NCBI GenBank assembly: GCA_023079485.1
Contig: CM041083.1
Coordinates: 157,612,552-157,676,551, forward strand
From: Archilochus colubris
Lineage: Eukaryota > Chordata > Aves > Apodiformes > Trochilidae
Direction: 5' to 3'
DNA: 64,000 nt
Shown one piece after another: positions 49,438 through 61,300 of the stretch. How positions within the stretch are numbered: position 1 is the stretch's first letter; every line of letters starts with the position of its first letter. The notes under the pieces are model-generated. The model was not told where the DNA came from. It did not search any database and worked only from the letters and a program-made list of their open reading frames with translations. The position numbers were made by a program, and so were the translations under genes.

Positions 49438-52400
49438 AAACGTGAAAGAACATGTTGTATGTCCATTTCTTGTGGTTTATTTTTCCTTAGAGAATTCCCA
49501 AGACTATGCATTGACAGATCTTGGTATTCAAGGGGGAGTCTACTAACAGGATTAAAGGCAAGAACCTCAATTAGACTATCTCTGATTTCTTCAGATGTTT
49601 TTTCTAATCTTTTAATATGGGATTAAAGTCAGCTAGAACCTAGCTTGCTTTTTTCTTAGCTGAGATCTTTGTTGCAATGTAAACTAGATATATTTTTTTG
49701 TTTCTCTGTTAATAATAAAAAAAAATAAAAAACAAAAAAGGAAAAATAAAAGCTTATCTTATTTTTTCTTAATTTGGAGTCATTCTAGTCCAGATGAGGA
49801 TAATGAACATTTGTCAGCTCTTATGTGATACTGAGTACAAAATAGCTTGATAAGCAATGTGAAGCTTACACACGCTTCTCAATGATCTGCAGGAAAACTC
49901 CCTCAGAGACTGATTAGCCCATGCTTGTCACAAATAGGGGAGATAATTATGGGGGCTTAACAGTCTATATGGTGGATCTTTTGAGAGAAGAAGGGTAGAT
50001 CTAAGACTGTCTTGTGGATCAACCATAATTTTCAATATTATAGATAACGTGTGTGGGTTTTTAGTATATCCCTGGAGCCTGGGTAGTGACTCTTCCCATA
50101 CAGTGACATCATATTACTTTTTGAGAAGATAAAAATTGTTCAAATTAGATTATCCCTAATTAGTATAATCTTATGAACCATTCTGAAAAGTTTATTGCAC
50201 CCATGCTGGCAGTCTCTGATTCCATATCGAGAGCTTCTTATTACAATGTGTGTGCTAATCCTTAACCAAGGAAATGAATACACAGTACATAAGAGTAATG
50301 TTGTTGTATTTCTTCATTTAATAAACTCCACGTTATTCTCTCATTCCAAAGCTCATAGCTATTTTTATTGATCTCTGCATATCAGATAACAACATATTTC
50401 AACATTTTTTTAAGTAAAGGGTATGTCATTCTAGAGGTAAATTACTGCTAATTTGTTAGACTAATGTGTTTGTTAATCAGTGTTGGAAATACTGGTGAAG
50501 GGGAGCTTTGGCAGATACCAGGGGAAAAAAAGTTGTTCTTTATCCTTGTTTATGAACACAGTCATCCTAAGGACACTTAGTCCTATGTATATATATGAAT
50601 TTATTAAGCAGAACAGTGTGTAACAGAGCTACATTCCTATTGTCTTGTCTGCTATCATTGATTACAGTTGTGCTTGTGGATGCTCAGTCCTCAAAAAAAC
50701 AAGCTACAGTTTTCTCTTCACAGATCCTGCAGAAGCAGCTTTTCTTATTAAAAGAACATACAGGTTTGAGAGTTTTAAACTACTCCATCACAAAACATTG
50801 TTGCCATTTGACCCTAACTGCACAACCCAGTAATTCTGCATACCTTCCAGCACAGATTTCATCAAGGTGATACCCCACATCATTTCATGACCTAGTATTT
50901 CTGTTTTAACTTCTTTCTGGGTTTTCCTCACCTTTGTCCACCACATATTTGTGTATGACTTTCCAGCCCCCTGGCTAAGATAGTGTTGGTACAGCTGCTG
51001 CACCACTACATGGCGAGAATAAAGCATCCACTTGCCCCTTTTTATTGTGTAAATTCAGAAGGACTCCCAGGACATGCAGCTTTTCACCTGGGCACAGTCT
51101 TCTTGAAACAGGCTACTCCACCTGAGATTTGCTCTACACCATGTGCAATTGAGGGAGGTACTCAACTGCATGCAACCCTGTCATAAATTTTACACAACAA
51201 ATTAGATTAATAAGAGCAATTTTCTTCCTCTACTTTACTTTCTGAGAGGTGTTATGGTCTATGGTTATTGACCTCTAAGATAACATCTGACAAGGTACAT
51301 GGGCTTCAACCAACAACTCCTCAGCAATGTTCTGGGGAGACCCCAAGCAGCAGTAACTTGAAATAGCTGCGTTAAATTTAGTAAAGATTTCACTGACTTC
51401 CACTATCCAGTAGTTTGTCCCTCTGCCTTACCTATGTTTTTCTGATTCTTGTTAAGATGACACCACTCCTAAATTTGCAAATTTTATGTGACCTTTTCTT
51501 TGCAGACAGGGCTAAAACAATATTTTGCCTGTCTCCCTCAGCAGAGGACTTAAAGGTTAAAGCCTCATTTATTTACATGGCAGTATTGCTCTTGCTGTGC
51601 TGAAGTTTCTTTGCCACAAAATGGCAACGGGAGTGTTAGGAGTGTTTTAAAAGGGAAAAGATTCTCACTTCTGTTTATTTCTGGGTCTAATCTTGTAACA
51701 GATTAAGGCCAGGGTAATGCACTCAGTGGTGACCCAGAGTCAGATTTACTGAGACACATTTCATTGATTTCTGGCTATGAGTTGCAATTGATCCTGCTAC
51801 TCTTAGCTGTCCTCACAGGGATACCCAGTGCCACTAATCCTCTTAAGCAGCAGTCAAGAGATGCAGATAAAAGCTGGTGATTCACCTTGGCTCAAATAAC
51901 AGTGCTCTTAAAAAGAAAATAGAGGGCTCATGCCTTGGATATAAAAATGTATAATATTCATGCTGACTGAATGTTGTGTCATAGTGGAGTGTATTTCAAG
52001 GCTATTAATTAAGGCAATAAAATATAGAGAGTTCGGAAAGAAACTGCTACTAAGAAGACCAATAATTCTATCCTCATGTATGAAAACAGCTGTAAAACCA
52101 AATATAAATGATTTTGTATGGAATTATTGTACTTAGATGAACCTGGGAGCACAGGAGGCAGATATTCTTGCATATCTGACATTTTTATTTTAAAACAAAA
52201 GAAAGTGGCTTGCAGAGAGCCACAGAATATCTAAGTGCAACATTTTGACATCAGTCACAGTATATGAAGAAGGATACTGTGTTAGGTGGAAATACTATAG
52301 TAAGCCAAGAAACTAGAAGAATGAAAACACTGCATGATAACATGATAACCTAGACAAATGTAAAAAAAAAAAATTAAACTACAAATGTCCTCTAATGGTA

Positions 52401-52913
52401 TTCTCAGCTTTTTCCTTTTGCTTCCTATGAGAAAGCAAATGTAAGAAATATTGTGCTTTACTGAGAAGTTGAAAGAAAGTGAAAGCCAGATTAAGTTCTC
52501 CTGTGAGCATCTTCACATGAGAGCTTTATTGGAAATGTTCACCAGACTATCAGCAGTTCTCTTTCACCTCCTTAAAAAAGTTTTTGGTATTGCATAAAAA
52601 AGTAAAAACAATACCATGAAAATTTGATGCTCAAAGCACACACCACAAAAGGCAAATAGTGATGAGTTACAAGCATAGTTAAAGATGGGTTATTTTGCCT
52701 ATTCATATGATGAAATATGTTTGTGTAGTCAAACAACATCAAATAGCAACCAAGCTCCATGTGTGTGTTCATTGATTATTAAATGGAACTGAACTCATCA
52801 AGTAAATTATTTGCTAGGAATAATTCACCCTGCTCTAGTCAAGAAATCATACTGTGATTATTTTATGTCTCTTCATAGCTTTATTCAAAAGTGCATTCCT
52901 TTTTTTTTCTGCA
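49438..52913. other. Non-coding sequence
   Basis: Nothing recognised apart from an A-rich run at about 49718-49751. Open frames of 62-91 codons carry no motifs. Confidence 0.5.
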
Positions 52914-52989
52914 GTCCTAAGAGGGAGCTTTCTGAGGAGCTTGCCAAGCCTCTCTCCATCATTTATCTTGGTTAACAGGGGAGATCCCA

Positions 52990-54282
52990 GATGCCTGGAG
53001 GCTTGTCAGTGTGACACACATCTACAGGAAAGGCCAGAAGAGGATCCAGGGAACTACAGGCCTGTCAGCCTGACCTTAGTGCCTGCAAAAACTATGGAGA
53101 GATTCATCTTGAGTGCCCTCGCAGGGGAAGCTCAGGACAGCCAGGGGATCAAGCCCAACTAAGATGAGTTCAGGAAAGGCAGGTCCTGCTTGACCAACCT
53201 GGTCTCATTCTATTACCAAGTGACCTGCCTAGGGGATGAGGGAGAGGCTGTGGATGTTGTCTACCTGGACTTTAATAAAGTCTTTGACACTGTCTCCCAC
53301 AACATTGTCCTCAAGAAGCTGGTGGCTCATGGCATAGGGAGGTGTATTCTTTGCAGAGTTAAAAACTGGCTACATTGCCAGAGAGCTGTAGTCAATGGAG
53401 TTAAATCCAGTTTGTGGCCAGTCACTGGTGGTATTCCCCAGGGCTCAGTTTTGGGGCCAGTCTTGTTCATTACCTTCACCAGATGAGGGAGTTGAGTGCT
53501 TCCTCAGTAAGTTTGCAAAAGACACCAGGTTGGGTGGGGGTGCTGATCTGCTCAAGGGTGGGAAGGCTCTACAGAGGGCTCGACAGGCTGGACCAGTCAC
53601 TCAAGGCTCATGGTTTAACAAAGCCAAGTGCTGGGTCCTGCATTTTGATCTCAAAAACCCCATGCAAAATTACAGGCTTGGGGAAGAGTGTCTGGAAAGA
53701 TGCCAGGCAGAAAAGGACCTGGGAGTGTTGGTTGACACCTGGATGAATATGATCCAGCAGTGTGCCCAGGTGTCCCAGAAGGCCAACAGCATCCTAGCTT
53801 GTACCAGGAACTGCTGTGGCCAGTAGTAGAAGGGAAGTCATCCTGCCCCTGTACTCAGCACTGGTGAGACTGTGCCTCAAGTACTGTGTTCATTTCTGGG
53901 CCCCTCACTACAGAGATGCTGGAGCAAGGTCAGAGAAGGGCAACCAAGCTGGTGAAGGGTCTGGAGAACAAGCCCTGTGAGGAGAGGCTTTGTTTAATGT
54001 TTAATATGGAGGGAATGTTTAATATGAATGGGAATGTTTAATATGGAGGAGGCTGAGAGGAAATCTTATTGCTCTCTACATCTACCTGAAAGATGTAGGG
54101 AGGTGGGTGGAGGCCTCCTCTCTCAAGTAAATAATGTTAGGACTAGAGAAAATGTCCTGAAGTTGAACCAGGGGAGGTTTACACTAGATACTAGGAAGAA
54201 TTTCTTTACTGAGAGAGTAGTCAGGCAATGGATTGGGCCATTCAGAGAGGTGCTACAGTCACCATCCCAAGGTGCATTTTAA
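52990..54282 (+). pseudogene. CR1 reverse transcriptase, decayed
   Basis: RT motifs are seen in order: NYRPVSL at about 53052-53072 (N-terminal RT block); an in-frame TAA at 53160-53162; [15 protein letters not shown] at about 53255-53300 (motif A with its catalytic Asp); [11 protein letters not shown] at about 53426-53460 (motif B); a frameshift near 53470-53490; then FAKD at 53512-53523, where the catalytic FADD of motif C should be (first Asp replaced by Lys). The thumb segment NKAKCWVLHF follows. The frame closes at 53826 and resumes at about 54028 with [20 protein letters not shown]. The stops, the frameshift and the lost motif C Asp make it inactive. Confidence 0.88.
53992..54048 (+). 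repeat. Tandem GTTTAATATGGAGG-type duplication inside CR1
   Basis: Three to four imperfect copies of a 14-18-bp unit built on AATGTTTAATATGGA. The duplication lies within the CR1 ORF2 segment that normally reads continuously into the GAGGCTGAG block. Confidence 0.7.
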
Positions 54283-54312
54283 AATTGTGTAAATATAGAT
54301 AGCTATATAGAT

Positions 54313-54512
54313 TAGATGCAGATGCAGGTGTAGATTGTAGATGATGTAGATGTAGATGTAGATGATGTAGATGTAGATGTAAAAATGTAGATGTAGATGT
54401 AGATGTAGATGTAGATGTAGATGTAGATGTAGATGTAGATGTAGATGTAGATGTAGATGTAGATGTAGATGTAGATGTAGATGTAGATGTAGATGTAGAT
54501 GTAGATGTAGAT
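54313..54512. repeat. (TAGATG)n hexanucleotide array
   Basis: An impure leading part (54313-54384, with GATGATG and AAAAATG variants) is followed by 21 perfect ATGTAG units at 54385-54510. The perfect 126-bp run implies recent expansion. It directly follows the broken 3' end of the CR1 copy. The minus-strand open frame of alternating Ile-Tyr through it is an artefact. Confidence 0.97.
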
Positions 54513-54619
54513 TAGATATGGGCAGATAAGGAAAATGCTTTGCTTGGTGTTACTTTTTTCCTCCTGAAAACCAGAAGTATTGTGACCCATTTTCACAAAA
54601 AATATTTTTTAAAAAGACC

Positions 54620-54638
54620 AAAAAAAAAAAAAAAAAAA
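54620..54638. repeat. Poly-A run (19 bases)
   Basis: An A homopolymer, interrupted by C at 54639 and continuing as A-rich to 54644. No polyadenylation hexamer at the right distance. Confidence 0.8.
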
Positions 54639-55088
54639 CAAAAACCACCCACATAAAAATATGACCATAGTGAAAAATTGTGAGGAAATTACCAAATTAA
54701 GCAAACACAGTTTAGGTACTCCTCTCAAATATCTTCAGCTATGTCTGTGTTGTTAAGGAAAATAAATGTGTTGCTACCAAGGCCTAATGACATGAACTAA
54801 ATTTCATCTGCTCTACTTAGGGACAGTCGAAGAGTAGTTCTAGCTTTGAGATAGGTAAGGAAAGGAAGGAAGCTAACAAGGAAGATTCGTGAATGGTCCG
54901 GGATGCCATCATCATATTTTCTCCTCAGACCTGGCCTACTTCTACATCCTAAGTAACCTAAGTTTTAGCATGCCCCATTCCCTGCAAACATGTACTGAAG
55001 ACAGCCTAGCCCCTATCCAGTAGATCTGCTGACTTTTCTGATGACGGGGGTGAAAGTACAGGAAAGGGTTACCATGTGCCTCAGGTTT

Positions 55089-55112
55089 GACTCAGAATCA
55101 TAGAATCATACA
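55089..55112 (-). mobile_element. Possible CR1 3'-terminus relic
   Basis: AGAATCATAGAATCATACAATC matches the antisense CR1 terminal repeat (two ATTCTATG-type units). The sequence that follows (an A-run, then CTGGGAAATATTC) does not continue as CR1 3' UTR except for weak similarity. Either a very short truncated insertion or a diverged one. Confidence 0.4.
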
Positions 55113-57400
55113 ATCAAAAAAAAATCTGGGAAATATTCAGAGGCATTCCTGGATCTGCCTGTGTACACACAGTGCAATCGGTTTGATTTCCTTTGCTGAT
55201 GGAGCCATATATGCTTATTTGTGTTTTTTTAAAAAAGTAAGAATTTAGCACCTTAGTAGGTGCTAATTTACATATCGCCTGTGTTTAAAATCCTCCTCTT
55301 TAGTCACCAATAAAGTGCCTCCTAAAGTTCAAACACAATAAGGTAGCAGTGGGATGCAACTGCAATCTACCCTTTGTCAGACAGCTCCTGCAGTTAAAAT
55401 GATCAAACTAAGTGTGACTTCAATAAAGACATGCCCACACCAGATTATGGAAGCACCAACATGATCTTTTAACACATGGTGTTATATTGACTCCTGCAAG
55501 TTAAACAGAAATAAAGCTACAAAGGCTTTATTAACATCAGGCCAAAACAGTGGTTTTTTTGAGTGAGTTATTATCCCTACAGGTGGGAAAGTACATCATG
55601 AGCTTAGAAAGGATAATTAAGAGCTTTACCTAGAGAAAACCACCACGCTAATTCTCAGATTCCTCTATGGACAACACTGGAGGTAAACAGTAGATAGGTT
55701 CAATAGGCTGTTAAGTAGGACTGGCTGTCAAACAAGAATTTGCCATGCACCACCATTTTTTTTTCTCATTAAATGAAAAACAGACCTTTGGAGTGTTCTA
55801 GGGAAAAGAACTGACTGAGAAGAATGCTCCCTACAAAGCAACAAGCATTGTAATTGTGAGACTTACAGAAAAGGTGTAGAAATAGCTTCAGAGTTTAATG
55901 GAGTTTTTTCCTACACGTTTCCAAATTTTAAGCAAATCTTTTGGCCACTGACATACAACATCAGGCTTCTCACTAGGTAGTAGAGAAGGATGAATAAGTC
56001 CAACAGAAAACCTTGAGACATTTTTTCTGAAGCTGTGTGATTTCAATGACCGATATTTTCTGATTGACAAAGTCTGTTATTGAGGTAATTCAAACAAAAC
56101 AGTTCTTCTATTAAATTATAATCAATTTGCATCATTAAAGATGCTCAACTGGTCCATCCTGAGCTCACAGATCACTGGTGGCTTTAAGTTCTACTGATGT
56201 CACATAAAACCCCCACTGATCAGTTTGTTTCATCATTTAGCTTTCTTTGAGACAAGAAAACATTACCAGTAAAATTCATTTCAATTACTATTACTATGTA
56301 ACAAACAGACATTGAACTCTCAGCTAGTCTGATTTTAGGTACCTGTTGTTTATCATAAACCACAAAAGAAACATCTGATATTATTTTTTATTTTTTACAT
56401 ATTGAAACTGCTGCTAATAAGCACCTGTCTCTGCAGTAGTATGGTACAGTAATGTCTAGGTACAAGGAGGAAATTGTGGAGGCCTCTTTTTTAGGTATTA
56501 CTACCTTATTAAATATATTTTTAAGACATTAATCTTACTGTAAAGGTCTGGTTTAATTGTCCTTTGTCAGTGTGCTAATTTGAAATGATAATTAGAAAAA
56601 AAGTAAGCATAATTTTTAGAGACTCTGCAGTAATTACTATGGATTAGATGAAATTAAGCATAATCCTATAAAAATACTTCAAAAATCTGAAAAAAAATAT
56701 TTTTCAAAACATTGTTGACTTCCATATCAGAGATATTAAACTACATCTAACATCTAACGTTTAACATTAGAACTAAGAGAAAAACAAAGCATTTCAGAAA
56801 GCTTCTCTTAGTTTAATTTCATAGCATTGCTTCATAATAGACTAAGCAACAATTCTTTCTGTATTGTCATAGAACTGGATAAACTTTTGTTATTTCATTT
56901 GATCTTAAAAATGTCCATTTTAGCTCATGTCCTGGCACTTGGAGATCGGCTATTTACAACAGCTTTTTACAGAGCTAGCACATGTGATGTATGGGCATAA
57001 TATCTGCACATTTTATTTTGAAAACCATTTTTATGTTGTCCCCTTTTTGGCCAATCAAAATTCAGCATGATATGCTTATTCCAGAAGGGCAGATAAACTG
57101 ATAATGGCATTAGCTTTCTTCGATATATATCTCCAAGCACATAAAAAGTCCTGAAACCAAGCAGAGACTGTTTCAGTGCTTGCCACTCTAAATCTCTTTC
57201 AGCCAAAGCTTTAACTCTTGCCTCCCACTTCGTGATTGTCTCCCAGATTGATAGCCAAGAGCAGAGTGAGCTTTCTTCAAGCTTCTCCTTTGCCTTTGGG
57301 CTGTAACATGAACTCAGCTGCCCCTTACTGCAAGCTACCTGAAATAAAACAGTCTATTTAAATAAGTTTCCTCTTGCAGTCTTGTTATTATTATCATCAC
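55113..57400. other. Non-coding AT-rich sequence
   Basis: Nothing recognised on either strand. Confidence 0.5.
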
Positions 57401-58390
57401 CATCGTTTGTCAGGGAAGTTAGTTTGCCTGTGAGCCATCACAGGATATCTTATATAAACATAACTTGTGCAAAAGAGCTTTACAATCAAAGTGTAAAATG
57501 AGAGCCAACAGGTGGAAGAAGCCATCAGCTGGAAGGGAGCACAGGGGAACAATGAAGCAATTACAAACAGTTGAGGAAGCAGCAGTCAGAGAACACCAGC
57601 TGCTTAACTATTGTGGGAGCTCTAATTACCCTTCTTTTTGGGAGGGTGAATTACTGGTGAAGCCTTCTGCCCAGAACTCTCCCTCAGGAAGGAGGATGTG
57701 GCTGTGGGAAGAAGGAAAATGCAGCAGGGAGGGGTGCAAGGTCTTTGTCTTCCTTTCTCGACAAGGCAAAGCAAAATGGAGTTCAAATGTCTGCAGTGTG
57801 CTCCTCTTTAGACATCATGCATTGCAGGAGAGGTCCTCAAGCTGTTAACATATGGATCTCTAACACGATAAAACGTATTATTTCAGTATGGTTATTGAGC
57901 TATTAAGACAGATCATGTCAGAAATCTTAATGTTAATGGCTCCATGCTACACAATGACATGATCCATCTTAATGGATTCTTTCCTTCACAGCTGCTACCA
58001 TGTACTGTGTCAAAGCATAATATTAAGCCTTCTGTTTGAAGTGCTACATAATATCAAACCTTCTTCCACAATTATTTAAATGTATAATGTCAGCTCATAG
58101 TATGGAGTTCATAAGTGGATCTTTGACAAGATGTATCATGTCAATACATGGTAATGACTGCTATGACACCATGCAGGTCTTAGTAAGGATGAAGAAGGTA
58201 CTGTGTGTAAGCACAGTAAATTAAGTTCAAAAGGTTTAGGGTTTATTTTTCTTTTATTTAATACAGAGGAAATAAATACAAATTAAATGTGAACTGATCT
58301 GGGAGGATTTTCACTAATAGAACAGTGCTCTCCTCTCTATGAACCTGTAGCCTTTCTGATTAGAAGTGTATCATGTCAAGCAAGTCTAAA
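57401..58390. other. Candidate conserved regulatory stretch
   Basis: A low-repeat stretch. It includes a 127-codon plus frame (57465-57848) with no recognisable family and arginine/lysine/serine-rich composition, which I do not call a gene. From 57912 to 58378 it carries four exact copies of the 9-mer ATCATGTCA: plus at 57912-57920, 58135-58143 and 58370-58378, minus at 57955-57963. TTAATG words occur between them. I infer a possible transcription-factor site cluster; the factor is unknown. Confidence 0.35.
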
Positions 58391-61300
58391 AGGTGTGTGA
58401 GAAGCTTATTCTTATGTGGACTGCACAGGAAAGATGGTGAAACCTTCCAACAGGTAACTGTGAAACTGCTTCTTTTCCCATCAAATCTTTCCAGGGTTTT
58501 TTGAAATTAAAACTATAATATGCCAGGTTTGACACTACTTCCATCAAGGGAGTCTTCCAAACTGCACAAAGAGAAATTGGTTCAAGCCACACTTGCCCAT
58601 CATACAATTGAGGTTTAGAATGCTGTTTTAATCCATTATGAGTACTCAAACCATGAAAATCTCTTGTGCTTTTTCAGCATGTATTTGCACTGAAGCATTT
58701 AGCTGCATGTATAAAGTATTCTAATAGCAGAGGTCAAGTTCATTTTTTGGAATGAGGACATTTCTCATTCCAGATTTCCAGGACTTGCAATATCAAATAC
58801 TAAAATTGTTCATATGAAGCACAACACTGTTGACAGGAAAAATGCACAAGCAGCAGATGGATGCAGAGTCTCCTCAGAATCCAAGAAGGATGCAATAGGG
58901 TGACAAGGGCAGCTAACAGTGAAGTGGATTTTGCAGCATATTGAAGACAAGAAAAGACAATGTGAAATCAATAAAAGAAACATGATGTTCTTCTGTTGGA
59001 GTTGAGGAAGAATTCTCAGAAAAATACTTTCTCCTGGTCTATGAAGAAATAAGTAGATATAGGCTTACAGCTTTATGTTAATATAAATTCAACTGAGCTA
59101 CCACATTTGATGATTTTTTAAAAAAATGCAACAAAAATTCCCATTTAATTTTCCATTTTTATAGTTCCCATTCCTCTTACATAAGAAAAAGAGTACGGCT
59201 ACAGTACAGGCAAGTCAATCAAAGCCATTAACACCTTTGTTAGACTGCAGTAAAAGCAGAAGCATTCTTGCCGCAGCTGTGGGGCAAGTAACAACAAACA
59301 AACATCAGTGACAAATTATGACAGACAACCTATTTCTGCTTTGGATGTTTATTTTCAAAATGTAAAATCTTAGAACACAAATTATTTTCCTGACCTTGAA
59401 CAGATATGTAGACATTATTGATCTTTAAATAGTTTCTCATATATTTTAAACTTCCATCTGTGCTGACAAAACACAGTTTTAGAGGTAGATTAGGAGTCCA
59501 CAGGCCTGTTACTTCATTTCCAACTGCAGCCACCTTGCTCAGGAAAACAAAAGATAGCTACCTGTAAAACTCCACAAAGCTATTAAAGTCAGAACCTGGG
59601 TAAAAAGCTGGCATTTAGCTACTAGTAATACATTTTCCCCTCTGAAATAGAGTTAGAGGAAGTGTTTCAAAGACAACTATGAGATCTGGTGTTATGGGAT
59701 ATGCGTGCATGGTAGATGACATTCTGTGTTCAAATGGTCTGAACAACATTGAGTCAAAATTACTGAGAGATGATTGCATAAAACAAAGTGAAGTCTTGTG
59801 TGACAGTCTCTTTGAAAGCTATTACCAGTTGGACAAACCTATCAACCATTTACTTCAAGGATTTATTTTAAAATTCAAAAAGTTGTGTGTCACAGTCTAG
59901 ATAAGTCTTACTTAATTATCGTTTCTCAGAGCATATCACCTTTCATGAGAGATCAGATGAAGGAGATATTAATTTCTAGTTTCCTTTGGATTCTGTTTTT
60001 GACATATATATTTGATTTTCAGATACATTAACTAAATTTCTCTGGACTAATCTTTGCCTTATTTGGCATATTAAATGCACAGCCAAGAGTAGGATAAAGT
60101 GCCTGGAGGCACTGGTGTTTGGAAAAGGAAAATACTAGTGCTGAAAAAAGTAGACTGTTGAAAAAATAGAACCACATTTCTCAAAAAAAAATCCTACTAC
60201 ATTTCCAAGAAAAATTCTTATGCAGGGAATCACAACTTAAAGGCAAACTAAGAAGTCATACGGGCTTTCTTACATGCCTTCACATAGTGTTTTATACTTG
60301 CATTCATTCAAAATTTTGAAGTGATATCATCATATTTCCCCACATTGCTCTTATACTCTATGGATGCTCTTGTTTGCACACAGGATAAAACAGAGAGTTC
60401 ATATTTAATCTCTGTGTATTTAAATGTACTTTGCCATAATTTCAAAAGAGAAAAAGGGTATAAACAACTGAGAAGAAATACAATGGGAATGGTGATCCTA
60501 TGCTGTTTACAAAGGTTTGGCCTATTCTGTGTAGTGCTGAGTCAAGTGCCTCCACGAGTGATGCTGTGTTCACAAAAATACTTTGTGCCACAAAGCACAG
60601 CATACATCTGTTATGCTTTTGAAAAGAAATGGGGGAGATAAAAAAAGTCTGAATGTGTTCTTACCCTAGAAAATATTTGGGAATGCATGAGATTGGAATT
60701 CAGTAGCAAAATATTTGCTATCTAGAAATAAATTAGAGATTTAGGGACCGAACACATCTGTGTTTGGGATGATTTAGTAACATCTGTAGAGGTGTAAGAG
60801 ACACCCGCAGACAGAGAAAAGCCATTCCCAGTAAGGTGGAAGGCAGCAGGAGATCCAACAAGCTCTTTAAGCATTTCACTGACATTTTGCAAAGAGAGCT
60901 AAGAACAGAAGGAAAATCAATTGGTAACTAACACTTCATTGCAATTCCATCTTATGGTATGTAACTGATTTCAAGTAGTATCTTATGCACTGTTATGAGA
61001 ACACACATTACTCTGAACAATATTTTCTTTAGATGTATTTTTCAAACTGCATTCACCTGGCCTTCTGTCAGGTATTAAAGTCCAGTGGATGTTGGGCAGA
61101 TGCAGTCCTCACCCTGCCTCTGCAGGGAGGCAGGCACCTGACAAGGGTCATTCAGCTCACTTAAATATTTATACCAGGCTTCTCATTTTAAGTCATCCAG
61201 GGTGGAATTCAGCTCCAGATTCAGACACCCACATTTAAATGTTTTCATCTCCTCACTTATGTATGAGTTCAGTGGAGTGCAGATCGATGCTTAGCCAGTG

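Larger units (their letters stand above)
52914..54285 (+). mobile_element. CR1 LINE, longest copy in the window, 3' end lost
   Basis: About 1.37 kb of plus-oriented CR1, starting inside ORF2 upstream of the RT core (GGGGAGATCCCAGATGCCTGG near 52979) and running through palm, thumb and most of the C-terminal segment. The sequence stops matching CR1 at about 54285, after the block CAGTCACCATCCCAAGGTGC. The last part of ORF2, the 3' UTR and the ATTCTATG terminus are missing and are replaced by the TAGATG array. An internal tandem duplication of GGAATGTTTAATATG-like units at about 53992-54048 is specific to this copy. Confidence 0.93.

Noticed and set aside
54312..54596. 94-codon minus-strand frame of alternating Ile-Tyr
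   Set aside because: Direct translation of the TAGATG hexamer array.
57465..57848. 127-codon plus-strand frame, one of the longest non-repeat frames
   Set aside because: No recognisable domain and no supporting splice or codon pattern. Length is within chance for a 64-kb six-frame scan.
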